A stretch of DNA of 64,000 nt from Incurvaria masculella (lineage: Eukaryota > Arthropoda > Insecta > Lepidoptera > Incurvariidae), in assembly GCA_946894095.1 (NCBI GenBank), contig OX335656.1:4727001-4791000 (forward strand), in the 5' to 3' direction. Position numbers and translations under genes: made by a program. The notes under the pieces are model-generated. The model ran no database searches, was not told the origin of the DNA, and saw only the letters and a list, made by a program, of their open reading frames with translations. This document shows, piece after piece, positions 11,648-23,700 of this stretch (positions are counted from its first letter, which is position 1; each line of letters starts with the position of its first letter).

Positions 11648-11679
11648 TGTACATAATCTTGTATACAAGATTATGTACA
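11648..11679. repeat. Perfect 32-bp palindrome
   Basis: The arm TGTACATAATCTTGTA is followed immediately by its exact reverse complement, with no spacer. Confidence 0.95.
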
Positions 11680-11686
11680 CACAAAG

Positions 11687-11760
11687 TGACGTGTTTGATC
11701 ATACTTTGACGTTGATTTTGATTTTTTGTCCTTTCGTGCACTCGGCCCTAAGCCTCCATT
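11687..11760. repeat. Fragment of the GTGACGTGTTT...GTGCACTCG repeat
   Basis: Shares GATCATACTTTGACGTTG and GTGCACTCGGCCCTAAG with the elements at 12195-12391 and 16375-16805. Confidence 0.6.
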
Positions 11761-11884
11761 GCCAGTTACGAATCACTTATCGATGAATAGCTAAGATCAT
11801 CGATTTCGCAGGCTTACATCATGGAATAGATAGAGCATTTGAGGGATGCAATAAATCGCCCATCCATTGATTTTCATATCACAA
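11761..11884. repeat. Fragment of the GAGGCCCTATTACGAG MITE family
   Basis: AGTTACGAATCACTTATCGA and the AAATCGCCCATCCATTGA segment match the interior of 19317-19798. Confidence 0.5.
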
Positions 11885-12194
11885 TTAGGCCAAGTGAGAG
11901 TCGGACTCACACACGAAGGGTTCCGTACCATCGTACAAGATTTACCACAAAAAACACGTTTTTTGTATGGTAATAATAAAAATATTTTTTTATTATTTTA
12001 TAATGTTATCTATTTGTTGTTATAGCAAATAGGTAACATTAGCAAAATAAATACATAATCTGTGAAAATTTCAGCTTCCTACCTATTATGGTTCATGATA
12101 TACAGCCCTGTGACAGACGGACAGACGGACGGACGGACAGCGGAGGCTTAGTAATAGGGTTCCGTTTTCACCCTTTGGGTACGGAACCCTAAAA
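11885..12194 (+). mobile_element. GGCCAAGTG-type interspersed repeat, copy 2
   Basis: Runs from AGGCCAAGTGAGAGTCGG to GGGTACGGAACCCTAAAA and is full length. The (ACGG)n run is near 12117-12135. An inner AT-rich part holds a small inverted repeat (AATGTTATCTATTTG/CAAATAGGTAACATT). Confidence 0.85.
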
Positions 12195-12391
12195 CCCATG
12201 AACCGGCGATTGAGCCCCGATTACAGGAAGAGACGTCCGAGTTAATCAATGTTTAAACACGTCACTTTTGGTGAACCACATGGAGTTGCCTCTACTCCTT
12301 TCAATACTGTCCATAAAACGTTACGTGTTTAATCATACGTTGACGTTTATTTTGATTTTGTGTCCTATCGTGCACTCGACCCTTAGGTAAT
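12195..12391. mobile_element. Small MITE-like repeat, uninterrupted copy
   Basis: It is homologous, in reverse orientation, to 16375-16805, where the same element is split by a GGCCAAGTG-type repeat. It therefore serves as an empty-site reference. The following 12395-12465 holds a TCGATAAGTTATTTGTAACTCG fragment of the GAGGCCC family. Confidence 0.65.
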
Positions 12392-12724
12392 CTCTCAAGA
12401 CTTACACTGTAGACGATATGTTATCGATAAGTTATTTGTAACTCGTAATAGAGGCTCTGGGTCCAACCTTCACGATATGGCTGGCAAAATGTTTCTTGTT
12501 GTTCTCATTAAACTCGTTTTTGATTTTTTTATAACGTGTAGACCCAGTCGTTGTCTAATATTAGATACCAAATATCAGTTATATTGTAAAGACAGACCCG
12601 ACCACAGACTAATTAGGGATGGACCCGACGGAGCTGACATGGTCACTAAGTAAAACCAAGCTCCAAAATAAAAATTACATTTAAAATAAAGTTTGTTGGA
12701 ACCATGGTTTTCAAATGACTAGCA

Positions 12725-12846
12725 ACCGTTTTCACCACCTCCAGCTAAAAAAATCCCTTATATCTTCCGGTTACACCATTTAAATATGCAGTGTAACCGA
12801 AAGGTAACTATCGGATTTCAGGTAGCTGGAGGTGGTGAAAGCAGGG
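12725..12846. mobile_element. ~120-bp fold-back MITE, copy 1
   Basis: The arms TTTCACCACCTCCAGCTA and TAGCTGGAGGTGGTGAAA are exact complements, and the complementarity continues less perfectly through CCGGTTACAC/GTGTAACCG. Copy 2 is at 42625-42751. Confidence 0.85.
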
Positions 12847-13229
12847 GTAGGTAAACTACATTTTTATTTTCTTTTATTTATAAGGCACCAAAACGGTTGT
12901 ACATACATATTATTTACAGAAATAGTTTGATAAAAATTAACTACATATACAACCAGCAAGACACACAAGTACATTATAGAATAGATTAGAATAGAATAGA
13001 TTTTTATAAGGAAACATAACTTACGGCCATTATTAATAAACGCTGCCAGACATGCGATGGATTTTTGCATAATTAATTATTCCGATTGTTAGTGATGGAG
13101 CTTGTACGAGATATGGGCCGGATATGGGTCATGGTAGAGTAGATAGCGGAAGCTAAAACTATAGACGTCGGCGGCGGCTGCGATTGACCAGCGTCGACGC
13201 CACGGTCACTGCGACCTGGGGCCTTCGGG
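12847..13229. other. Gene-free stretch, possible LINE tail
   Basis: It begins with ATTTTTATTTTCTTTTATTT and an AATAGA-rich segment, which may be an antisense LINE 3' tail. The remainder is unclassified. Confidence 0.3.
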
Positions 13230-13565
13230 CTGCCATGCCAGGCGGGAAGGCACTTCCAATCTTTATCGCCGCGCTGCGATTAAATATGATACAAGTGGTC
13301 CCACGGGACATCTTCCCGTGCATGTCGCCGACGTAAAACTGAAGGTCCGATTTCTTGCCTACTCCGTGATAGCGTTAATCCCTCCGGATTATATACATGA
13401 TTGCATTGAATGAACGATCATGGTCGAAGCGGCAATGAAATGTGTCCGTGTCTTGCATTCAGTTGGATCCACAAATGTTCTGGCGGAAAGGTTCAAAGGA
13501 TGGTTCTGGCTAATGTAATGCCAGCAGCTGTGTTACAAGCCATCTATGTCCAGTTTCATTATTGT
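13230..13565 (+). mobile_element. tRNA-derived SINE, strongly decayed copy
   Basis: GGTCGAAGCGGCAATGAAA, the preceding GATTGCATTGAATGA and the GTGTCCGTGT segment match the SINE body at 3211-3614. The head is not recognisable. Confidence 0.6.
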
Positions 13566-14584
13566 CCAGCGTATGTAAAGTCAAGATACAGACCCTCCAT
13601 ATTTTAAGGGTAGTAGGGTCTCTCTGAGTTCTGTCATCCCTACTATGGAGAATGCTTTATAACGCTGTCCCTCCGTCCCCTTTCTGGCACCACTCAACGC
13701 GAAACAGGCAGGTAATGTACCCATTCATCGTCGACATTCCAAAAATAAGAACCGACCGTACTTTAGCTATGAGGTCTGTAAACTATGGAATCGATGGCCG
13801 AGGTATTTGCCCCAAAGAACAACCTGGGGTTCTTCAAACAAGGTGTGAAGAGGCACCGGGCGGCCGGCATAGTTTTCAAAGCCTCTGTGAAAGTTCGAAA
13901 TTGGCCCGTAAGCATCACAAAATTACGCTGCCCATTCAAACGTAGTTTACTAATCATTTGAAAATTTCCAACTAATCATTTGAAAACTTTCCAATTTCCA
14001 AACAGAAAGAACCTCTGCACCTCCATGTGTCCGCATGCAATTGTTTTTTCGGTAAATGTTTCCTGTCCTCCCGGTCCTGGTTGGACCACAGAGAAAACAA
14101 AATGAGTATAAAAATCTTCTTTTTGCTTTCGTTTAAATAAAAAAAAACGTACAGACACAGAAATGTGTTGCCTGATATCAGACGTTCAATGCCAGTTCAA
14201 TTGGAAAAAGGTTGTAATCAGACCTGGAATCAGATCAGGAACATTATTGTTTTCAGAGATTAAAAATAAACTATACCTGGTCTAAAAGTCAGCGTCGGAA
14301 AATTTGTTGGTTTTTTCCAGAGGACTGAGCAAAAAAAAATAGCACGCAGTCTATTAATTGAATGGTCGTCGAAATAATAGAGCATTAAATCATCAGACGA
14401 CGTAAATCGTATACAATGGTTCGACTTACTTTCTGAAGATTAAATTGTGGTATTTTCGCGTAGTATGCTTGCGTTACGATACAACAAACATGAATGTATG
14501 GTACAAATAGTATAGTTATACTACGAAATCCAACTGTGCTCGTGTCGACGTCTGCTGACGGGTGCGACCGCTTGTTTGTTGCAG
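13566..14584. other. Intron upstream of the first visible sbb exon; decayed MITE at 13905-14285
   Basis: CAAACGTAGTTTACTAATC near 13938 and GCCTGATATCAGA near 14171 match the element at 58475-58770. The segment ends with a polypyrimidine-type acceptor TTGTTTGTTGCAG at 14584. Confidence 0.5.
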
Positions 14585-14708
14585 GAGACCGCGGAGGTGT
14601 GCGTGGGCACGTCGGTGGGCACGGTGACGGAGCCCGACTGCCTGGGGCCCTGCGAGCCCGGCACCGCCGTCACCCTCGAGGGGATCGTCTGGCACGAGAC
14701 GGAAGGTG
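14585..14708 (+). CDS. sbb: sbb visible exon 1
   Basis: Acceptor TTGTTGCAG, donor G|GTGAGT. It encodes [19 protein letters not shown] followed by [19 protein letters not shown], the start of the most conserved ZNF608/609-Sbb block. It ends in phase 1, which the exon 20 kb downstream completes to a Gly codon. GC-rich compared with the surrounding intron. Confidence 0.92.
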
Positions 14709-17700
14709 GTGAGTTGTGTACTAGCATCACCCTCGCACCGCTTATGGACGCCGCGTACACTGTCGCATCGCAACCTAATTAGCCGCACTAAATACACAGC
14801 TGAATCTTGAACACCTAGTAGTCGGGTTTACTAATAATCTCTTATGTCGAAGGCCACGGGTTCAAATCCCAGGTTGTGCACTTCTTTTTTATTAACCGTG
14901 TTTCAAATGTACTACTGTTAAAAAACTAGTGTAAAACCTCTCTAGGTGATAGGGTGAAAGTTGATGAGCTTCGGCCCGGGTTGCTACCATTGCATTCGAT
15001 GAAAAATGGCCGAAACTCAATGTTTTTCCATCCAGTTCAACGTAGCCGAGCTCATATAAAGGGAATGTCCTCGAATTGCACCTAATTCCTTCGGGAATGC
15101 GGGCGTGTTGGACAATATAATGACAGCGAGTGTGATATTAGCCATCCATGTTCGGTTCTATAAAACGAAAAACTGCAGGACTGCCAAAAACTCTTTAAGT
15201 TGCGGCTAACTCGAAAGTAATAATGTACGAACTATCAATCATGCTGTTTCCGCAAATGTACTTGTGTCAGTACATCACCGCAATTTAAAATTTTCTGCAT
15301 TTATTGACTATACGGAAAGAAACCTTAATTCGAGTTGCTGAACACTTTAATTCAATAAATCTGTCAATGTTAACTGAACTGTCATTTAATTACTTCGGCT
15401 GTTGTAAGCATCTGACGACCTGAATATAACTCCGTATCGTTATAATGCATAAAGAAACACTTCAAATTAGAAATAATCTCTAAATTGAGATCGCTGTGTA
15501 TTAGTAAGGCTGTTAAGGGCACATGTGACCCTAAAATGACCGTATCCGGTAAGTTATCGTTGGATTAATAAAAGTTAGTCCTCGCCATTGAAATTCAAGC
15601 CTTAAACTAGTTTGAAATTTTTTAAAACGCGATAATTCCTACAGTTTAAACGGTGAGGTTATATCATTTAAATTTTATTACATATATTATATTCACCAAT
15701 TGATGTTCTATTATCCCGCTTGACAACATTTTTAATTTGGCTTTATATTAATTATAATGAATAAAAATATGAGCGATTCTGGGGGAATTCGTCCTTTATT
15801 TGGTCAGAATCGCTTATGTTTTAAATAACAATAATTAGTATATAGCCAAAATGAAAAATGTTTTCAAGCGGAACACTAGAGAATCGATTACTGAATTTAA
15901 TAAAATAAAAAATAATACTCTTACCGCTTATGTTGTAGGAGTTATCGCATTTCAAAGTTTTTCAAATTAATTTAAGGCTTGAATTTGAATGGTAATGCCC
16001 AACTCTTATTAGTATTAATCATTATATAGTCCACTGCTAACTTTTTCCAATAACTTTGTTTGAAGGAAAGTGCTTATTCAGAAAACTAATAATACAAAAC
16101 GAATGCTTATCGGTTACGGTCGTTCTAGGGTCTTATGTCACCTTAACCAAAGAGGTTTCTTTCATTGCGAAAATAAAATGATTCGACAGTGTAAGCAGTC
16201 TGGGCACCTCTAGCTAATCATTCCACAAGCACAAAGCACGCTTTGCTTTTATTGACTATTTGTTTTACGACTGCTTACCCCTGCGTTCCCGCACGTGTAT
16301 ATGTGTTTAACGCTTAGAAATGTGGTTTAGAAGATCCCTGTCATCTCCGTAACATATAATTAATCCTAAGTCTAAGGGCCGAGTGTACAAAAGGGCACAA
16401 AACCGAAATCAACGTTAACGTATGATTAAACACGTCATTTTTAGGGTTTCGTAATCAAAGGGTGCCAACGGAACCCTATTACTCCGTCTCTCCGTCTGTC
16501 ACAGGGCTGTATCTAATGAAACGTAATATGTAGGCGGCTGACATTTTCACAGACTGTGTATTCATTTTGCCGCTATACATAACAACAAATAGGTAAAATT
16601 AAAAAACAATAAAAATCAAAGGGTATATTACTATATAGTATTGACTATACAAAAACTAGATTTTTATGTGTTAAATCATGTACCTCGCGCTTGGCCGGTT
16701 TTTAGGAACAGTATGGAAACGAGCTGAGTCAACTCCATGTGTTTCACTAAAAGTGACGTGTTTGGACATTGATTAACTCAGACGTCTTCGATGCAATCGG
16801 GTCTAAGTCATTCGATATTTTACATATTACAAGCTTTTATTTAATGTAGTTTTAAATGTTGGTGTTTAGGTAGAATCTTTCAGTCTGAGTTAGGACCACT
16901 TCCTCTTATTTTTATTCTCTACAAAAGTCGTAAGTTTAATATTTTGTATATTACGGATAGCCATTACATTAAAATTATCATATTTTACAAATGGCCAAAT
17001 GGCACAAATCTTGTCGTGCATGTAATACCGGTGTCACATTTTCATAACAATTGAAAAGTGATATTATTTAATTAAGTTATTTGTTCGATTAAAATATTTT
17101 TTGGGCAACGGTAAGCCATCTAAACGAACTTTGTACAAATTGCCACATGGCATCTACATATTTTCCAGCGAATTATAGTCAATAATAATAAAAACGGTTA
17201 TTATAAATTACGAGTACTTACACGTTTGTAGATTATAAGAATGAATTGGTATTTGATTTGAAAGGTTTTTTTCGTTAACGGAAAGCTATTATAACTTGTC
17301 TAACATGTACACATTGCCACATGGCATCCACCAAATACTGCTGTATTACCATTATCGCTTTTAATAGCATAATTTAAATAATTATTAAAAACGATTAAAG
17401 TAAATTAAGAATAAAACGTTCTTAGATTATGGGCATGAATTTCTCTTGAGTAAATAAACCATCCATTGCCCATCGGCGACTCTGAAATTAATTACAGACG
17501 CGAGAAAAAGCAACGACTGCATTAATTTTATGTTTTAAACGTTAACTCCACCTCTTTATGGTCTCCCATTGCGGCGACTTGCAGTGTTTCAACATAACCG
17601 CGGAACGTGACATCATTCAATCTCGCTTCAACCACACATGCAAGCACGTTTCTGTATCATTGGAAGAGTAATTGAAATGTAAATAAATGTATTTCGATCC

Positions 17701-20700
17701 TCCACACGTAGCGCGGATGTGCAAAAATCCTTGCGATTAGGCGCGGGTCATGTGCCCGAACAATGGGCGCTTCCCTCCAAGCGTCCTCCCCAATTTCTTA
17801 ATTCATATAAAATGCGTCTATAAATCACCATCTGTTCGCTCGCGCTGCCCTCTCTGAACGTATCTGAGCCTATATTATATCCCTTTCGCGCTTCCCGCTC
17901 TGTGCCGCCCCGGTGCGAGCGAGAGGTACTCACTTCATATTTGACGGCTCTCAGCGGCGGCGCTCCCTTATTTATTTTGGGCTAATGGCGAGAGGCGGAG
18001 AAAGCTCACCGGATCATCAAATAATACCGTTTACGGCGCTCTCCGCTTTGGATGCGTTCCGTACAGTTTTTGGACTGACCTACCTTGGTCTACGTTAACA
18101 TATTGGCTGTACTGTTCAATAATCTAACTTATTATTAAATTATTCCTAATTCGTTGACGTGAGGAAGTTTATGAACTTGACATAATGTTTCGACCCCCGC
18201 TCCCCCTCCGCAAACGTCCCCTCGGACCCGCGCTTCGCCCGCGGACGTATGTCGGCAGATTACAATAATTGACATCGCGCGGGCAATAATTTGCGAGTCG
18301 CATTAAAATAAATAAACATCAACACTGCGCCTCGGGAAGTTCCAATTATAGCCACGATTAAATCGTATTAGTCCATCTACCCTGACGCGAAAACAAGTTA
18401 ATTTAAAATTTTGGATTCGAATTTTAAATTGCCTGCAACTCGCAACGTAAAGATGCTTGAGATAATGGTGATGTTTTGTAGACAGCCAAGGGGCAATATT
18501 TAGAGATTATTTAATATGGGAAGGCCGAAATTATTTTGCAGTATCCCGTCAAAGAATACTCAAATGAAAACTGCCCCCATATTTGGGCACTTCGCTTCGT
18601 GCACTACTAATATAGGATGACAGAATGGATTGCGTTATTCTGTGGCGTATGCATGGGCGTTAGATTATATCGATGGGCGCATGTCAGTTTTGAAAATGCG
18701 AGAAAAACCCCGTGCGGTCAATAGCGAAAGTCATAGTTCATCGATTCCTATCCCACGACAGCTCTCGTAATGTTGAATGCACCATTAATTAATCTATCCG
18801 CTTGGACTCGTCATATACGAGTCGTTTCGGCTTGACTCGGATCGTTTTTGGGACAAATAATAACGTGCATGGGCTTATACTTAAAGTTTTGCGCTTTCTG
18901 TGCATGCGTTATGCGAAGCGAATGCGATTCCCGCGCTCCGCCACGTTCACGGCGCGGAGGGGGCGGCAGTCAGGCACATAATAACCGACAGCGTCTGTGC
19001 TCGCACTCGCATCCCCCGAGCGGAGATGCCACGCGTGCGAGCGAGAGACCCATATTGTTTGCGGGTTTGGGGTGCCGGGAGCGGTGCGGATCGCATAGAA
19101 TCGCGAGTTTACGGACAACCGCATTGCATTATTGATACAAATGGATCGGTCCGTGGGTTTATCGGCGCGCACTCGCCTATATCTCGTTCGACACCTTGGA
19201 TGAGTTTTTTGTGCATCGTTTTGTCATATTCCATTTAAATGAAGTGCCTACAAGAAAAATACCTGAGGCATATGATAAACAAAATTAACCGCTCAGCCGA
19301 TGAGATCTAGTTTACTGAGGCCCTATTACGAGTTACAAATTACTTCGCTTTGCCCTTCGTTACCACAGGTGTACACCATTGAATAGAGCAGGAATTTGAG
19401 GAATACACTAAATCGCCTGTCCATGGAATTGACATATTTAGCTTAGTTTTATGTATTTAGTAATTTTGACGATGGTATATGCCAGAAATTGTAAGCTGTA
19501 TGCAGGTTTATTGTTGTTCTGTTTATTGTTGTAAATGCTAATTATCTGTGCCTTAAAATAATAAAATATGACTTGTCTGTTTGTGGCTTATCTACCAATT
19601 TGACGAATACAAATACAATATAAATATTTGTTTAGAAAATTATATTAATATAAATGTGTTGAAAAATGAATTACACAGATATGACATCCCATTGACCGGC
19701 GATTTAGTGTATCCCTCAAATACCTGCTCAATTCAACGGTGCAAACGAAGAGCTCAACGAAATTTCGATAAGTGATTTGTAACTCGTAATAGGGCCTCTA
19801 ATGTCATTTCACGCATACATGTCATGTATTATGTATGCCTCTGATCGGCTTTGTGCCCGTTCGAGATTATGCAGATCGAGAGGAGCGGCGTTAATTGCTA
19901 GTCCCCTGGTACTTCCGCACCCGGAACCCTCTACCCGCACGCTCAACTCCTCCGTCGCAGTCGGGGGCCCATTAGGCTGTTCGATTAGCCGGTCGCAACG
20001 GTGCCTGCATAATTAGTTGAGTCCCTCGTCGCCACCACATAATATTACTAGGACACCACGGAGTATTGCCGTGGAAGGCTTATTAAAAAAACACTTAACC
20101 TAAGCAGTTTTTGTTCATTCATGTGTTTATAATCTTGTCCACTTTTCTACATATGCAACATAGTATGTTTGCAACCTGTCCGGTACTTCTAGCTAGGAAT
20201 ACCGGAGTAATGGCGTTGGTACAAATGTTTATTACTAAGGCAGTAGCGAAACAACTCGAATAGATCAATACAAAATGTTTATTAAAATTGAGGATTACCG
20301 TGTTGTTCTAGGGTACGGAATTTATACTTATTCTGTGTCTATTCTGCATCCAGTATTTCCGACTAAGAAGGTCTTTGGAGGTGGATTACGCAATGATAAA
20401 GTAAGAACATCTTAAAAAGATTAGTCATCAGACATAGCTTATTTAATCAAGATTTATAATCTATTTGGTTTTTGTTCGAGTTTTTACAACTGCGGTCGTG
20501 GTTTACTTTTAGCTATAAGTCGTTTTAAAATTAAAATTTTCGTAAATCTCACCAAATCATACACTATGCACATTGTTTTTTTTGTGGACATGTTGCATCT
20601 TCCTCATCACGGAGCCTGTCTTATTCTTTGAAACAGAGAAGGTCCCAGAGCGCAACAGCACGGTTTTGTACCGTGGCCGCGAATGAGTTAGGTCCGCCGG

Positions 20701-23700
20701 GTTGGGCCACCTTAACTATAAAACAGTTGAGCCATCAGTTGGCACACGTTAAATTATTATCGTAAATCGGTGAAATACGACTCGGTAACACGGTAAAGTG
20801 TGTTTAGCGTAAGTAGACGATAGATCAGACAAGATGATGGTGCATAATAGATGTAATTTCCCTGTGGATGGAGATACGTTGAAATTACTTTTTGTTTATG
20901 TAACTGGACATTATACTTATACCACACGGGACAATCGGAATTAGGTGCCACGCCAGGATCATCGTTATATCGCTCGGCTACATTGAAGGAAAAGGCGGAC
21001 TTTTCACTGCCGTTTCGATCATCGTTCATTAAGGTGGGCCTTCCCGCTCAATTCCCCATACAAATGTGTAAAGAAGATCATGCGCATATTTCTTGTCAGT
21101 GATTCAAAATTATACTCAAAACAGCTTTATTTGATCGAACTAGATGTCTGATGACCATTAACATCGTAAAATAGTGTTTGGTTTCTATGTAATAAGGCAG
21201 CAAGTTCGTATTTTTCCCGCGTTTTATACGATAACTTTGGAGGTGGATAACTCAACGAAAATATTAAAACATTTTAAAAAGAGTAGTACTTATCAAATCT
21301 AGCTTGTTTCATGAAGATTTCTAATCAGTTTGGTTTTTGTTTGATTTTTTACAACAGCGGTCGTAATTTACTTTCAGCTATAAGTCGTTTTGTAATAAAT
21401 ATTTTCGTAAATCTTACCAAATCAAACACTATGCGCATGATGAATATTTTTTTAAAGGAAAGGACGTGTAAAAATTAGTTAGCGTACTTCAGATTAACTA
21501 AAAGTAAACAAAAAAAAAATTAACAAAAAAATAACCGACTTCAAAGAAAAGGCACTAAAAAGTAAATAAATAGTTGCCATTTTTGTAGTTACGATTATGA
21601 ATATTTTTTGAGTCGGTGTTTGTTATCCAAGGTAGCCAAGGCTCTTGACTGGCGCAGCGCGTGCGCTGCTGACATAACGCCGACTCAATAAATAACAATA
21701 ATAATCGTTACTATCGGCAATATTTTTTTTACTTTTGAGTGCTTTTTTTTCTCTTTAAAACAGAGAAGGTCCCAGAGCGCAATCATAGCACGGGTTTGTA
21801 CCGTGCCCGCTAATGAGCTGGTCCCGTCGGGAAGGGCTACCATAGCCTGCTGTATGTAAAACAATACAGCAGGCTATGGAACCACTGATAGAGTAAATTA
21901 TATCGAGTCGATACATTTGATAACATCACTAGGGAGTGTCCCATCTCTAGCCATGGGTATTGTTTTAAGAGAGTCGAGTTGAATCCAGCTAGCTTAACGT
22001 ACGTGCGCGCCTGTGTGCCCTCCGTGTATTATTTTTGGAAATAAAGTTATTAATCAGAATATTGTGCTTTGCTTTTACTACTAACGACCAATCCCTTAGA
22101 CGACTCATACAACTAGCGGTGGAAGAAACGTAGTGGGACCACTTGTAATCTCATTAAGTTCCGGAACCCACATCTCATAACTTAGATTTATCTGTAATGT
22201 TATTTTTCCAATTTGCTCACCACTGCCTTCTTCGCTTCATAGAAATGTTTTCAGTTTAAAATCTACTTTGCCCCCATATCGGTAATCCGTAAGCGTAACA
22301 TTGGTTATAGTATAATATGGATGGCACTTTAGATGTTTGCGTCCAAATATCAAGATAATTGAGATGGAAGTATATACTCATCAAAAAGGAATAATAACTA
22401 TTATAATCTTATTAGCATATTCATTAGGCAGCCAGCGACCGGCACGGCGAGGCCCATCCCGAGCGACGGACACCAGGGCATCAACATTCGGACAAATCGA
22501 AGCCATTACGAGCTAACAACTGGGGAAGTCGTTCATTTAAACTTTTCCGTGGGCGTCCGAAAGAATTTATGGAACGAATCCACCCCGAATAATAAAACCC
22601 GACCGAGGACTAGCGCGCTGGGCTGTTTCCGGACACGCGGCGGAGGCGGACGAACGCTCGGACGCGGGAAATGGGATTATATTCTCGTTGACAGTCGGAA
22701 TCGAATCAGAGCCGGTAGTCTAAGTTGTCACCTAAATTGGCGTTACGGCAAACCGATCGACTGGCGTTTTCAAATGTATGGAGAAATTGAAGAGCGCGCG
22801 CAGCGGGCGTTAAGCGAACTAACATTTGCGAGTCCGAGCTTGATTTGACAGCTTACCCAACGTTGCCGTAAATACGTCGACGTTGCCGTTTACGTCCACT
22901 CCGCGTTTTCATACAAATCGGAAGTCCGCGTTTGACCTTGACAGCTTGAAGAAGTAAAACCACAGAATATCTAGTAAAAAAATGTATGGAGTTTGGAGAA
23001 AACGCCAGTCGATCGGTTTGCCGTAAACGCCAATTTAGGTGAGAACTCAGACTGACCACTCAGGTCTGTGCTGTCAGAGAATTGGATTTTACTCTATTGA
23101 TCTTGATACTATCACGTAATGGTATTCCCAAATTGATAATTTTCCCTTCGGAAGAAGAATTCACCATAGGTTGACCGGCTTGTACCTCATGGGTGCGGGG
23201 ACTTACCTTCCATGCCAGAGGTCATGAATTCAAATCCCCGCCCAGTTTAAGAACCACTTTTTTTCTCTGAGTTGGAAAGATGATGGTTTTATGAGTTGAG
23301 TCGTCACGAATGCAAGCTGTTCCATGTTTCGGAATCCATGTGAAACTTAGGTCCGCTCCCCTTACTAGGTGGCGGATTTAAGCCCGCCCAGTTTGCTTCA
23401 ATCGCATCGGATAAAAAGATGGTCGAAACGGCAATGAAATATTATTTGTCTTAAGGGTAGTCTAAAGGGAAAGTTCTGCCATGGCATCTAATTGCTTCGG
23501 GAACACAGTGTATTGGGGTAATATCATGTTGGGGGCGTGGTATTAGCATATTTAATCTAAGTTAACAGTCAGTTATATAAAAAATGGGTGTTTATAATGA
23601 TTTGCTTTGATTGCTGAATAAATAAATTTCCCCGGCGACCAAATACACGATGCTTTCTTTTATATAATATTGTTTTCGCTAAGAATCGAACCTGGGGCCA

